Notes: generated by a model not told the origin, from the letters alone. A stretch of 22,917 bases of DNA from an uncultured Eubacteriales bacterium (GCA_959605275.1 CAUHFD010000017.1:1-22917); one strand, 5' to 3'. Numbered from the stretch's first letter, positions 8,244-16,159 are shown. Numbers and translations are program-made.

Positions 8244-10106
8244 ATGATAAATGTGCAGGTTTTAAATAACATATATACTTTTGATGAAAAGACCAATACA
8301 GTGCTTGTTACTCAGCCTGGTAAGGTATGGAGTCCTCAACCGGATTTCCGTCCATATCTTGTGGTTACAGTCGGAAAATCTACAGAAGGGGTGACCTTGT
8401 ATTTAGATGAGGCACTGAGCATAAATGTACAAAAGTACGCTACCGGTGTTGCTGATGGAATATCTGCAACTTATTCTGGATGGATGGTTAACGGAAAGCG
8501 CGTGTCACTGAAAATCGGGACACTGACCTGGGTGCACACAACCAGTGGCAAGCTGTATTATGAGCTATTTCCAATACATGAAATTTCTGCGCTACATATT
8601 CAGGAAGCACATTGGCCGGGTCCATGGAAGTGGGAACGCACAGATGAAAAGGCATATACGCTTTTCCCGGTTTTGTACGGTATGATGATTCCGAGCAATT
8701 GGAAGCATGAAATTACTATGGTAGGAAATAACCATTTTTGCACAACTTGGGGAAATATGGCATGGTATGGACAAATTGACCACGGGAACGGCTATATGGC
8801 AATCATTGATACACCTTGGGATGCAAACTTTTATTATTATCATCCCGAAAAATCCAAACCCACTGAAATGCGGATGTATTGGGTGGAATCACTAGGTAAT
8901 CTTAGCTATCGGCGAGTTCAGCACGTTGAATTTTTCGAGGAATGCGATTATGTGACGCTATGTAAAGCCTATCGTCGTCATATGCGGGAACATAATGAAA
9001 TTGTCACATTGGCACAAAAGGCAGTGGATAATCCGAAAATACAGCATATGTGCGGTTCTCCGATTATTCATTCTTGGATTTACTACGATATCAAACCAGA
9101 AGCTTATATCTATGATAAAGATGACCCAAATAAGAATTATCGTTTTGCGACCTTTGACCGTCGGGCAGATGCGATTCGAAAGCTGGTAAAAAACGGATTA
9201 AAAAAGGGATATCTGCACTTGGACGGTTGGGGTAGAGACGGCTATGACCGGGAACACCCGGATGTATTGCCGCCTTGCGAAAAGGCAGGCGGCCATCAGT
9301 CTATGAAGCGACTGCAGGATGTCTGTCGAGAAAGCAATATTCTGCTGGCACTTCATGACCAGTATCGGGATTATTATTATGATGCTGCATCCTTTGACTT
9401 GGATAATGCACAGTTGTTAGTAGATGGAAAGCATCACTTTGAATGTACTTGGAACGGCGGAGACCAGAGTATCTTATGTAATGCGTTGGCACCGTATTAC
9501 ATTGAACGCAATTATGATATGTTGCATGCACTTGGCATTGACCCGGACGGAGTTTATTTGGATGTGTTTTCGACGGTAGATTTGGATGAATGCGATAATC
9601 CCAGACACCGTATCACCCGAAAAGAAAGCGCTGAGCACCGCCATCACTGTTTCAATCAGCTAGTAACGCGTGGCATGATTGTCAGTAGCGAAAGTCCGGT
9701 GGATATCTTCGTGAAAGATATTGTGCTTTGTCATCATTTCTCGGTAGTGCGGGAATATTTTTCAAAGGATATTGGCGTGCATGTACCACTGTTTAATTTG
9801 GTGTTTCACGATTGCCTGATTGTACCGTGGCCTACACATTATGATGAGGATCCAGAGATAATTATGCGGTTTCGGTATCTATTGGCTTTGCTTAACGGGG
9901 GACCTGCTTATTTGGAAATCGATGCGGATGAGGAGCAAATAAAAATTATCGATGTTGTATCTAAGTTACAGGAAAAGGTTATGTATAGCGAGATGGTTTC
10001 CCATGAATTTCTGGATGGTGGTTACACAAAGCAGCGTACCAGATTTGCAAACGGAGTTACTGTAACAGTCGATTTTGAATCTGGCAAATATGCAATTGAG
10101 TCATAA
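8244..10106 (+). CDS. Putative GH101/GH129-like retaining glycoside hydrolase (cytoplasmic)
   Basis: 620 residues; GAGGT at 8229-8233, inside the end of the preceding gene, is 10 bases before the ATG, so the two are probably translationally coupled. No signal peptide. Seen: an N-terminal beta-sandwich-like half (to about residue 250), then barrel-like motifs LHLDGWGRDGYDREHPD, ALHDQYRDYYYD, GVYLDVFSTVDLDEC (Asp440), GMIVSSESPVD (Glu483) and a short beta C-terminus. A 'YLDVF' Asp followed about 43 residues later by a Glu resembles the nucleophile and acid/base pair of GH129 alpha-N-acetylgalactosaminidases and GH101, and the length is near that of GH129. DUF5696-type barrels look similar and are the main alternative. 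Inferred role: intracellular removal of alpha-linked GalNAc or a related sugar from imported glycopeptide or glycan. Confidence is good for a barrel glycosidase, moderate for the family. Confidence 0.65.
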   Translation: MINVQVLNNIYTFDEKTNTVLVTQPGKVWSPQPDFRPYLVVTVGKSTEGVTLYLDEALSINVQKYATGVADGISATYSGWMVNGKRVSLKIGTLTWVHTTSGKLYYELFPIHEISALHIQEAHWPGPWKWERTDEKAYTLFPVLYGMMIPSNWKHEITMVGNNHFCTTWGNMAWYGQIDHGNGYMAIIDTPWDANFYYYHPEKSKPTEMRMYWVESLGNLSYRRVQHVEFFEECDYVTLCKAYRRHMREHNEIVTLAQKAVDNPKIQHMCGSPIIHSWIYYDIKPEAYIYDKDDPNKNYRFATFDRRADAIRKLVKNGLKKGYLHLDGWGRDGYDREHPDVLPPCEKAGGHQSMKRLQDVCRESNILLALHDQYRDYYYDAASFDLDNAQLLVDGKHHFECTWNGGDQSILCNALAPYYIERNYDMLHALGIDPDGVYLDVFSTVDLDECDNPRHRITRKESAEHRHHCFNQLVTRGMIVSSESPVDIFVKDIVLCHHFSVVREYFSKDIGVHVPLFNLVFHDCLIVPWPTHYDEDPEIIMRFRYLLALLNGGPAYLEIDADEEQIKIIDVVSKLQEKVMYSEMVSHEFLDGGYTKQRTRFANGVTVTVDFESGKYAIES

Positions 10107-10117
10107 AAAACAGTTAA

Positions 10118-10135
10118 GGAACCTCTGAATAAATC
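10118..10135 (+). repeat. Left terminal inverted repeat of the IS
   Basis: 18 bases starting GGAACCTCTGAATAA, matching the right end in reverse complement except at position 16. Confidence 0.9.
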
Positions 10136-10200
10136 CTCACTACCATACAGGCTCCGGATGTGATATAATAATACTATCAAAACAATGGTGGTGCATAACA

Positions 10201-11172
10201 ATGAAGCAGGAAACATTTACCGATATGGAATATAGCTGCCGCAAGAAGAAAACGAAGCGGGAGGAATTTCTGGAAATCATGGACGAGATCATTCCCTGGG
10301 ACGAGTGGGTTGGTGTTATTGAACCTTACTACCCCAAGGGAAAGCGCGGTCGTCCGCCCATGGGGATCGAAAAAATGCTGCGGATGTATCTGCTTCAGAT
10401 CTGTCTGACCCGGCTACCGAGGATGCTATCTACGACAGCTATGCCATGCGAAAATTCACAGGCATTGACTTCATGACGGAAGCTGTACCGGATGAAACGA
10501 TGCTGTGTAAATTCCGCCATCTTCTGGAAGGAAACGGTCTGAACAAGCTGTTTTTCGACTCGATCAACCGGGTTATGGTGCAGACCGGTCACATGATGAA
10601 GGGCGGCACCATTGTCGATGCGACCATCATCAATGCTCCCAGCTCCACCAAAAACGCTGAGAAGTCCCGTGACCCCGAAATGCACCAGACGAAAAAGGGA
10701 AATGGGTGGCGGTTCGGGATGAAGTGCCATGCAGGCGTGGACGCGGGCAGCGGTCTGGTTCATACAATTACCGTCACCGCCGCAAATGTGCATGACATCA
10801 CGCAGACAGAGAACTTGCTCCGGGAAGATGACAAGGTCGTATACGGAGATTCGGGCTATCTCGGTGTCGAAAACATCCCGAAATTGCGAACAACGAGCAT
10901 TTTTCACAGATTGACTTCCGCATTAACTGCCGCCCCAATAAGCTGCCTCCTGTTTCTGACAATACGATCGACTGGAAACGGTATATTGAAAACCGCAAAT
11001 CCTCCGTGCGCTGCAAGGTGGAGCATGCATTCCAAATCATCAAATGCCGGTTTAGCTATAAGAAAACGGTGTACAGAGGCTTGAGGAAAACGAAAATCGG
11101 CTGTACGCCATGTTCGTCTGTGCCAATTTGTATATGCTTGCCATCGCCGGACGAAAACTTTCCATAGTCTGA
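10201..11172 (+). pseudogene. IS5-group transposase, three frameshifts
   Basis: The protein is recognisable across three reading phases. N-terminal part (from ATG 10201): 'EIMDEIIPWDEWVGVIEPYYPKG', cited only as a landmark, in the style of IS5 'ILPWQ..V..IEPFYPK'. After a loss of about 10 bases near 10400 the next phase gives LSDPATEDAIYDSYAMRKF, GGTIVDATIINAPSSTK (first Asp), RDPEMHQTKKGN, and VVYGDSGYLG (second Asp). A one-base loss near 10878 moves it to a phase giving FRINCRPNKLPPVSDN and KVEHAFQIIK (catalytic Glu). Another near 11085 leads to ENRLYAMFVCANLYMLAIAG and the TGA at 11170. Each lesion is a loss of 1 base modulo 3. The DDE residues survive, but no functional protein can be made; programmed frameshifting cannot explain three sites. 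Confidence 0.9.
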
Positions 11173-11300
11173 TATAGGGGGAGTCTGCCCTTTTTTGGGA
11201 AAAAGAGTTATATACCAAAGGAATAACGGCAATTTTGGGCCAAAATCGCTCCGACTAGGCTCAAAAAAATCAGGCTTTAGAGCGAAAACAGAATAACCGT

Positions 11301-11318
11301 GAATTATTCAGAGGTTCC
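11301..11318 (-). repeat. Right terminal inverted repeat of the IS
   Basis: Reverse complement begins GGAACCTCTGAATAA and matches the left end at 17 of 18 bases; TTAA follows outside. Confidence 0.9.
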
Positions 11319-11427
11319 TTAAATTTAAAAAATGCTATTTTTGATTTTCTATGATGGATTCGATTTCAATTTTTTATAATAAAAAAGCATGTGAAGATAA
11401 TGATTTTATTTTATATGAGGTCAATAT

Positions 11428-13182
11428 ATGAAAAGGTTTTTACTGATTTTATTCACACTTCTATTATGTCTGAGTGCTTTTGGTTGTACTAATCACCCAC
11501 AGACCTCTGAGTCCGGAGTTTTGTATTCATCGGACTCGGGCGACTCAATAGGGAGTACCGCTTCATCTGAATCAACAGAGAGCAAAGCTTCCGCAATGGA
11601 AGAATCAGCCGTTTTGTCTGACAGCAGCTTGTCACACGATTTAACATCGATGGCAACTGTCTCGAAAAATCCAGGAACGGTTTCAACCTCAACTCCGGAA
11701 ATAAGTTTTTCTCCTTTAGTAGTGTCAAATAAGAAGTTTTCTTCGGCAACCAAGGATATGGATTCTCTGCTGGCAATGAATCCTTCTCGTGGCTGGCGCA
11801 CCCATATGTATTGGTATGTTGATGTAGCGCTTGACCCGTCAAAACGCACACTGTATAACTCCTATTTTGGCGGAGAATGGCAGACGCGTGAGGAATATTG
11901 GCAGGCAATGATTGACAGTTTTTTCAACACGCCTGGTGATAGTGTGAGCACTTGTTTTACCTATATCTATTTGACAGGATATCATGATACCATGGAACTT
12001 CCTCAAGATGCGTTGGATTGTATTGAAGAATTTTTTGATTTTGTTCGTAAAAAGAAATTTACCATGCTATTGGACTTTTGCTATTGCGACGATCTCAATC
12101 AGCTGGAAACTTGTGCTGATGAGGGAATCATGATTGCGCACATGCAGCAGCTGGCGCCGATTGTGAAGAGAAACGCAGATGTTGTTCACTGCATCAAAGC
12201 GGGTTTCGTAGGAGCTTACGGTGAGTGGGCCTATCAAGATCCGCCAATCAATTATGGCAATGTCACAAAAGGCATTTTGAAATTTTTCTGCGAGCCAACC
12301 GGTCTGCAATATCTGGCGCGCCTGCCAAAGTATAAGAATAGCATTGGCAAGAATAATAAGTATTATTCCCGCATTGGCTTTTCTAACGATGCGGTTTACG
12401 GTGAACAGACACGGAAAGGATGGGAATCCGGTGGTTTTCAACTTGGCACCGATGCGTGGGGGCAGGTGTGCCGCGAGGGAGCGTTTGCGCCAAACGACGC
12501 GGAAATGTGTACCAATCATCAAATGAATGAATACTTTAACCCAGAAACCGGTACCAAGGGAATTATTCCGTATGGAATTGATGTAATTGCCGAGGCGGCA
12601 CATCATTGGTTTTGTACAATGAGCGTGTGGCATGGGAATCATGATTATAATTCTAATTGGGATTCTGTTCGCATCATGGATACTTGGAAAAAGCAAAATT
12701 TGACGCCACAAATGCTACAAGAACGAAACATAGTCTACGATCCTTCTTGGTTTCAAGATAAAAACGGCAAGGCGATTACCCGTAACTGTTTTGAATTTTT
12801 GCGAGATCATTTGGGTTATCGGATTGAACTGCAAAATGTATCGGTCACGAAAGACGGAAGTGTCACATTAAAGCTGAAAAACTACGGAATGGCGGCGGCT
12901 TTCCGGATGAAGAGCGGTTTTGCGTTGCTGGATGAAAACTATAATGTGGTATCGATAGTAAAAGCCGGAGAACCGGAAACCTGGTACAGTCATGATCCGT
13001 ACAATTGGTTGGACACTCGTTTAATGGTGCACACAGTACAGGCAAATATTCGTCTTCCTCAGAAAAAAGGAAACTATTATCTTGCTTTTTATTTAAAGAA
13101 TGATCTGGATATGTATGCGTATATGAGTAATACAATGGATCGTGCGGGCGGGTATCACATTTTGCATGCTTTTTCGCTGTAA
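11428..13182 (+). CDS. DUF4874/DUF4832-family lipoprotein (paralogue 3)
   Basis: 584 residues; GAGG (11417-11420) is 7 bases before the ATG. Seen: signal MKRFLLILF..., lipobox AFGC (Cys20), a Ser/Thr-rich linker of about 85 residues, then the family domain from 'NPSRGWRTHMYWYVDVALDP'. It carries the same motif series as the other copies: CYCDDLNQL, AGFVGAYGEWA (Glu266), GFSNDAVYGEQTR, AEMCTNHQM, HHWFCTMSVWHGNHD, YDPSWF, RDHLGYRI and YSHDPYNW. It is co-linear with the copy at 5827 over long stretches, with near-identical DNA patches (81 of 85 bases between 5906-5990 and 11801-11885). Its upstream region is the 105 bases after the IS; TATAAT at 11375-11380 could be a -10 element, but I see no good -35. 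It is likely membrane-anchored outside the cell, with the same proposed glycan role as paralogue 1. An AraC regulator follows 76 bases downstream on the same strand. Confidence 0.85.
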   Translation: MKRFLLILFTLLLCLSAFGCTNHPQTSESGVLYSSDSGDSIGSTASSESTESKASAMEESAVLSDSSLSHDLTSMATVSKNPGTVSTSTPEISFSPLVVSNKKFSSATKDMDSLLAMNPSRGWRTHMYWYVDVALDPSKRTLYNSYFGGEWQTREEYWQAMIDSFFNTPGDSVSTCFTYIYLTGYHDTMELPQDALDCIEEFFDFVRKKKFTMLLDFCYCDDLNQLETCADEGIMIAHMQQLAPIVKRNADVVHCIKAGFVGAYGEWAYQDPPINYGNVTKGILKFFCEPTGLQYLARLPKYKNSIGKNNKYYSRIGFSNDAVYGEQTRKGWESGGFQLGTDAWGQVCREGAFAPNDAEMCTNHQMNEYFNPETGTKGIIPYGIDVIAEAAHHWFCTMSVWHGNHDYNSNWDSVRIMDTWKKQNLTPQMLQERNIVYDPSWFQDKNGKAITRNCFEFLRDHLGYRIELQNVSVTKDGSVTLKLKNYGMAAAFRMKSGFALLDENYNVVSIVKAGEPETWYSHDPYNWLDTRLMVHTVQANIRLPQKKGNYYLAFYLKNDLDMYAYMSNTMDRAGGYHILHAFSL

Positions 13183-13258
13183 TATAAAATGGCTGAGTAT
13201 TTTAATTTTTAAGCGGTATATTGATATTGTATTTTAAGAAAGTTGGAGAGATAAAAAT

Positions 13259-14146
13259 ATGGATGCTCAGGTGAATATGCCTATTGAACTTAATTTAGAT
13301 ATTTGCATATCTTCCCTAAATGAGTTTGTATGTCAAGAATTTCTTTCTGATGAAGGTCAGATATCGTTTCAGGAAAATAACAAAGCTTATTGGAGGATTG
13401 CATTTATAGAAAAAGGTACTGCTATAGTTGACTTAAATCAAACCCGTTTTATTGTCAATCAAGGAGAAGTGGTGTTTTTTTCGCCTTTTTCCGATTGCAA
13501 AATTTATTCGTTTGAGCAGATGAATATGCGTTTTTTACTTATAGGCTTTAACGTTGACAGTAAGCATATGGCGTTTTTCAGCAATGTGATTGCCGCTTTG
13601 AATGTATTTGAGCATGATAATTTATATTATGCAATTAAGTGTTTTTATCGGTTTAACAACTTAATTGGAAATTCTCAGGAGAAGTGTGTCGATGTAGGCG
13701 CAGATGTTAATTTGCTGGTTCATTTACAAATGATGAAGAATCATTTGGAACTTGTTCTTATGTCTATGTATTTGCGACGTATCGAAGAAACTAAGGGCTA
13801 CCGTATTCATTCCTTTGCTAAAAACACACGGGAAAAGCGAGTGGTTATTCAAGTGAAAAAATATTTGAAAAAAAATATCGGAAAATTGCTGTCGATAGAT
13901 ACGATTGCCATGGACAATGGTTACAGTGCTGCGCAGTTACAACGTATTTTTAAGAATGAATGTGGGCTCAGCATCATAGATTATTTCATTAACATCAAAA
14001 TGGAATATGCTAAGCAATTAATTAACGAGGGGCAGAGTACGATAACAGAGATAGCAATGAGTGTAGGATATAACAATCCAAATTATTTTTCAAGGCTGTT
14101 TAAGAAAAAGGTTGGTCTTTCTCCATCGGAATATGGTAATCTATAG
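13259..14146 (+). CDS. AraC-family transcriptional regulator
   Basis: 295 residues; GGAG (13245-13248) lies 10 bases before the ATG. Seen: an N-terminal cupin-like sensor (about residues 40-105, with 'IEKGTAIVDLNQTRFIVNQGEVVFFSP' as landmark), a mixed helical middle, and a C-terminal double helix-turn-helix (about 195-293) with 'IAMDNGYSAAQLQRIFKNECG' as first helix pair and 'ITEIAMSVGYNNPNYFSRLFKKKVGLSPSEY' as second (landmarks only). The second is the classic AraC signature. It probably senses a sugar and acts on the DUF4832 locus just upstream, since it is transcribed in the same direction 76 bases after paralogue 3. Markedly AT-rich compared with the DUF4832 genes. Target and ligand are unknown. 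Confidence 0.88.
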   Translation: MDAQVNMPIELNLDICISSLNEFVCQEFLSDEGQISFQENNKAYWRIAFIEKGTAIVDLNQTRFIVNQGEVVFFSPFSDCKIYSFEQMNMRFLLIGFNVDSKHMAFFSNVIAALNVFEHDNLYYAIKCFYRFNNLIGNSQEKCVDVGADVNLLVHLQMMKNHLELVLMSMYLRRIEETKGYRIHSFAKNTREKRVVIQVKKYLKKNIGKLLSIDTIAMDNGYSAAQLQRIFKNECGLSIIDYFINIKMEYAKQLINEGQSTITEIAMSVGYNNPNYFSRLFKKKVGLSPSEYGNL

Positions 14147-14255
14147 AAAAACTTGATAGTTTCGATAAAGGATAATCAATGAATTTTAAAAATACATTGA
14201 TTAGAATGTGACAGCGAATGGGGACAGGAATGAGTATAATCATCAAAAGCCTGAT

Positions 14256-14296
14256 TATTACAGTATATTTACTGGATGCGATTTTATACTGTAATA
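14256..14296. repeat. 12-bp inverted repeat
   Basis: 14256-14267 is the exact reverse complement of 14285-14296; the loop is 17 bases and AT-rich. Confidence 0.75.
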
Positions 14297-14349
14297 GTAA
14301 AGTCCCATATAACCTTTTAATCTAGGCAAAGATCAAAAGCTGTTTTACA

Positions 14350-14426
14350 TAATCTCTACTGAACAAATTATGGAGCCGCATAATGTCAGTATTTATGCGG
14401 CTCCATAATTTGTTCAGTAGAGATTA
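14350..14426. repeat. Perfect 34-bp inverted repeat with 9-base loop
   Basis: 14350-14383 is the exact reverse complement of 14393-14426; the loop is TGTCAGTAT. The stem contains TGGAGCCGCATAA next to the loop. Pairing stops abruptly on both sides. There is no T-run on either strand and no clear flanking duplication. Length and perfection exceed those of an ordinary terminator; it could be a bidirectional terminator, an RNase III target or a MITE-like palindrome. Confidence 0.85.
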
Positions 14427-14501
14427 ATTAGGATTGTCGCTTGTGCTTTTTTTCACTTGCGGCAACCCCTTATCATATGATCTATAGCTAAGATATTATA
14501 A

Positions 14502-15320
14502 CTATGCATTAAGATTATTGCTTGATAACTGTTTCTGATATTGAAGCGGCGGCAACCCAGTCATTTTTTTAAAGAACACTGAAAAGTAGTTGGGTGATGA
14601 AAAGTTTAATTTATCTGCAACCTCGTATGCAGGCAAATCACTTTGTAAAAGACGAATAGCTTCATTGCATCTGAGCTTGGAATAATATGTTTTTGGGGAA
14701 ACACCAGAAAATTGCTTAAATAAAAGCTTTATATAGCTGACACTTATATTACATTTCTTTGCAATATCCTCTAAGGTACAATTATCATAAATACTGTTTA
14801 CCATCATAGTCACTACATGGTTATATTCTTGCGCACTCCGAGAGCAAATAAGCGAATTTTGTGAGACATGATTACGGCTAAGTCTTATTAGAAATGTAGT
14901 TAACAGATTTATGCATTCCATACCGCTGTATTCATCCATTTCCTTGTTTCCGTAATATAAATATATTTTTGCAAATAGATCTTCAAAGTTATTTTTTTCT
15001 TCAATAGAAAGATGAAAAGGACCATTTGTCAAGTTACTTGGCAAAACACCGTTGGCGGAAAACGTTATAATCAAGACATTAGTCGGTGTATCTTTTTTGC
15101 AACTTAGATTGTGAAATTCAAGCGGAGCATGCAAGATGATGTCGCCTTTTGATAAGTTGTATACGCGTTCGTTTTCCGTAGCTTGGACCGCACCGGCTGC
15201 AACATATACTATTTCCCAAAAGTTATGGCTTTCTCCGTCATATGCAAATCCATTATTCCATTTGAAACTAAATGATGAAAAAAAGGTAGTAATATCAAAG
15301 ATTTTATTAATAATTTTCAT
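14502..15320 (-). CDS. AraC-family transcriptional regulator, divergent from the amino-sugar operon
   Basis: 272 residues on the minus strand. Seen: an N-terminal cupin-like domain (about residues 20-105, with 'GDIILHAPLEFHNLSC', of the HxP type typical of sugar-responsive AraC proteins), then a C-terminal helix-turn-helix pair (about 170-268) with 'LEDIAKKCNISVSYIKLLFKQFSGVSPKTYY' and 'AYEVADKLNFSSPNYFSVFFKKMTGLPPLQY' as landmarks. It faces away from the six-gene operon and shares an overlapping promoter region with it (15363-15411), so control of that operon, and of itself, is the natural reading. The ribosome site is weak: GGACAG, 6 bases before the ATG. The ligand is unknown; an intermediate of the pathway is likely. 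Confidence 0.88.
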   Translation of the reverse strand: MKIINKIFDITTFFSSFSFKWNNGFAYDGESHNFWEIVYVAAGAVQATENERVYNLSKGDIILHAPLEFHNLSCKKDTPTNVLIITFSANGVLPSNLTNGPFHLSIEEKNNFEDLFAKIYLYYGNKEMDEYSGMECINLLTTFLIRLSRNHVSQNSLICSRSAQEYNHVVTMMVNSIYDNCTLEDIAKKCNISVSYIKLLFKQFSGVSPKTYYSKLRCNEAIRLLQSDLPAYEVADKLNFSSPNYFSVFFKKMTGLPPLQYQKQLSSNNLNA

Positions 15321-15360
15321 ATTAAACTGTCCAAAAACATAATTTTATTATCCAATAAAG

Positions 15361-15382
15361 TATTGAATTATTTTATTCAGTA
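15361..15382. promoter_or_regulatory. Operator-like inverted repeat over the operon -35
   Basis: TATTGAAT (15361-15368) and ATTCAGTA (15375-15382) form an inverted repeat matching at 7 of 8 positions, overlapping the proposed -35 of the plus-strand promoter and touching the minus-strand -10. Possible regulator site; AraC proteins more often use direct repeats, so this is tentative. Confidence 0.3.
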
Positions 15383-15391
15383 TCATATCAT
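15363..15391 (+). promoter_or_regulatory. Sigma-A-like promoter of the six-gene operon
   Basis: TTGAAT (15363-15368), 17-base spacer, TATCAT (15386-15391). It lies about 60 bases before the PIG-L start, which has a perfect AGGAGG at 15439-15444. Confidence 0.5.
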
Positions 15392-15411
15392 ATATTATAG
15401 TTGGATGTCAA
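15382..15411 (-). promoter_or_regulatory. Sigma-A-like promoter of the divergent AraC gene
   Basis: Read on the minus strand: TTGACA (15411-15406), 18-base spacer, TATGAT (15387-15382). The -35 is a perfect consensus. The -10 box overlaps the plus-strand -10 box by two bases, so the two promoters cover each other. Confidence 0.5.
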
Positions 15412-15451
15412 TAGTTTCATCTTAATTAAATAATAGCTAGGAGGTATTAAT

Positions 15452-16159
15452 ATGTATACTGTTTTAGCAATTACTTGTCATCCGGATGATATGGAATTTT
15501 ATTGTTGCGGAACTTTGCTAAAATGTAAAGCTAGAGGTGACAGAGTAGTGGTGTGTCATCTTTGCAGTGGAAATTTAGGTCATGAGATTATCGAGCCTGA
15601 CGAATTAAAAGAGATGCGTGCGGAGGAAGCAAAAAAGTCATGCACAATCGGCGGGTTTGAAGTGATGTACGGCGGCTTTGACGATTTGGATATTTATGAT
15701 AATAATAAGGCTGCGCGCGACAAGGTTGTAGATGTAATCAGAACCGTAAATCCGGATTTTATTATTACTCACAATCCGCAAGATTATATGCCTGATCATG
15801 TAGCAACTTCACGTCTTGTTTTCGATGCGAGTTTTGCGGCGACAGTGCCTCATTATGTATCGAAAGAAATGAGTGCAAGCTCTAATGTTCCGATATATTA
15901 TATGGATACCTATGCTGGAATTGATTTTCAGCCTACAGAGTATGTTGATGTAACACCATATATTGAAAAAAAACTGGAGATGCTGAAATGTCACAAATCA
16001 CAATTAGATTGGATGCTTGATCATGACGGCATCGATTTTACCGAGGTTGTCAGGTCGGTTTGCAGGCATCGTGGTATACAATGTGGAGTGCAGTATGCCG
16101 AAGGCTTCAAACCGTGCAATGCCGCCTTAAAGTTGACTACTAAGCGGTTTTTACCGTAA
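15452..16159 (+). CDS. PIG-L/LmbE-family deacetylase
   Basis: 235 residues; AGGAGG at 15439-15444. Seen: the zinc and catalytic motif His10-Pro-Asp12-Asp13 directly after the first strand (AITCHPDD), followed by 'FYCCGTLLK', 'VVCHLCSGNLG' and 'MRAEEAKKS', then the late motif PDHVATS with Asp115-His116 supplying the other zinc ligand. Known for the family: zinc-dependent removal of N-acetyl from GlcNAc-type groups (MshB, PIG-L, BshB). The middle 'GG.DDLDIYDN' helix and 'P.FIITHNP.DY..DH' are standard. First gene of the operon, so N-deacetylation of an amino sugar or its derivative is the likely opening step. Cytoplasmic. The bacillithiol enzyme BshB is an alternative, but the partner genes make sugar catabolism more likely. 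Confidence 0.88.
   Translation: MYTVLAITCHPDDMEFYCCGTLLKCKARGDRVVVCHLCSGNLGHEIIEPDELKEMRAEEAKKSCTIGGFEVMYGGFDDLDIYDNNKAARDKVVDVIRTVNPDFIITHNPQDYMPDHVATSRLVFDASFAATVPHYVSKEMSASSNVPIYYMDTYAGIDFQPTEYVDVTPYIEKKLEMLKCHKSQLDWMLDHDGIDFTEVVRSVCRHRGIQCGVQYAEGFKPCNAALKLTTKRFLP

Larger units (their letters stand above)
10118..11318 (+). mobile_element. IS5-group insertion sequence, complete ends, dead transposase
   Basis: 1201 bp, close to the size of IS5 itself. It is bounded by 18-bp terminal inverted repeats (17 of 18 match) and flanked on both sides by TTAA (10114-10117 and 11319-11322), a 4-bp target duplication as expected for this group. It carries one transposase gene on the + strand broken by three frameshifts. 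It inserted between the GH129-like gene and the third DUF4832 gene, so it may have separated that gene from an older operon. Intact ends and a preserved duplication suggest insertion without later rearrangement. Confidence 0.9.
14147..14501. other. 355-bp gap between convergent AraC genes with three inverted repeats
   Basis: No gene is visible. Inverted repeats occur at 14173-14203 (9-bp stem, TAATCAATG), 14256-14296 (12-bp stem around ATTACAGTATA, 17-base loop) and 14350-14426 (34-bp stem, listed separately). None carries a U-tract on either strand. The region may serve as a bidirectional transcription end for the two converging regulators, or be a landing place of a small palindromic element. 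Confidence 0.5.

Noticed and set aside
10201..11172. Programmed frameshifting in the transposase
   Set aside because: Some IS families use one -1 shift between two frames, but here three shifts are needed, one with about 10 bases missing; decay explains it better.
14350..14426. Classical intrinsic terminator
   Set aside because: No T-run on either strand after the stem, and the stem is far longer than usual; kept as an inverted repeat.
14150..14500. CRISPR-like repeats
   Set aside because: The repeats here are single inverted pairs, not regularly spaced direct repeats.
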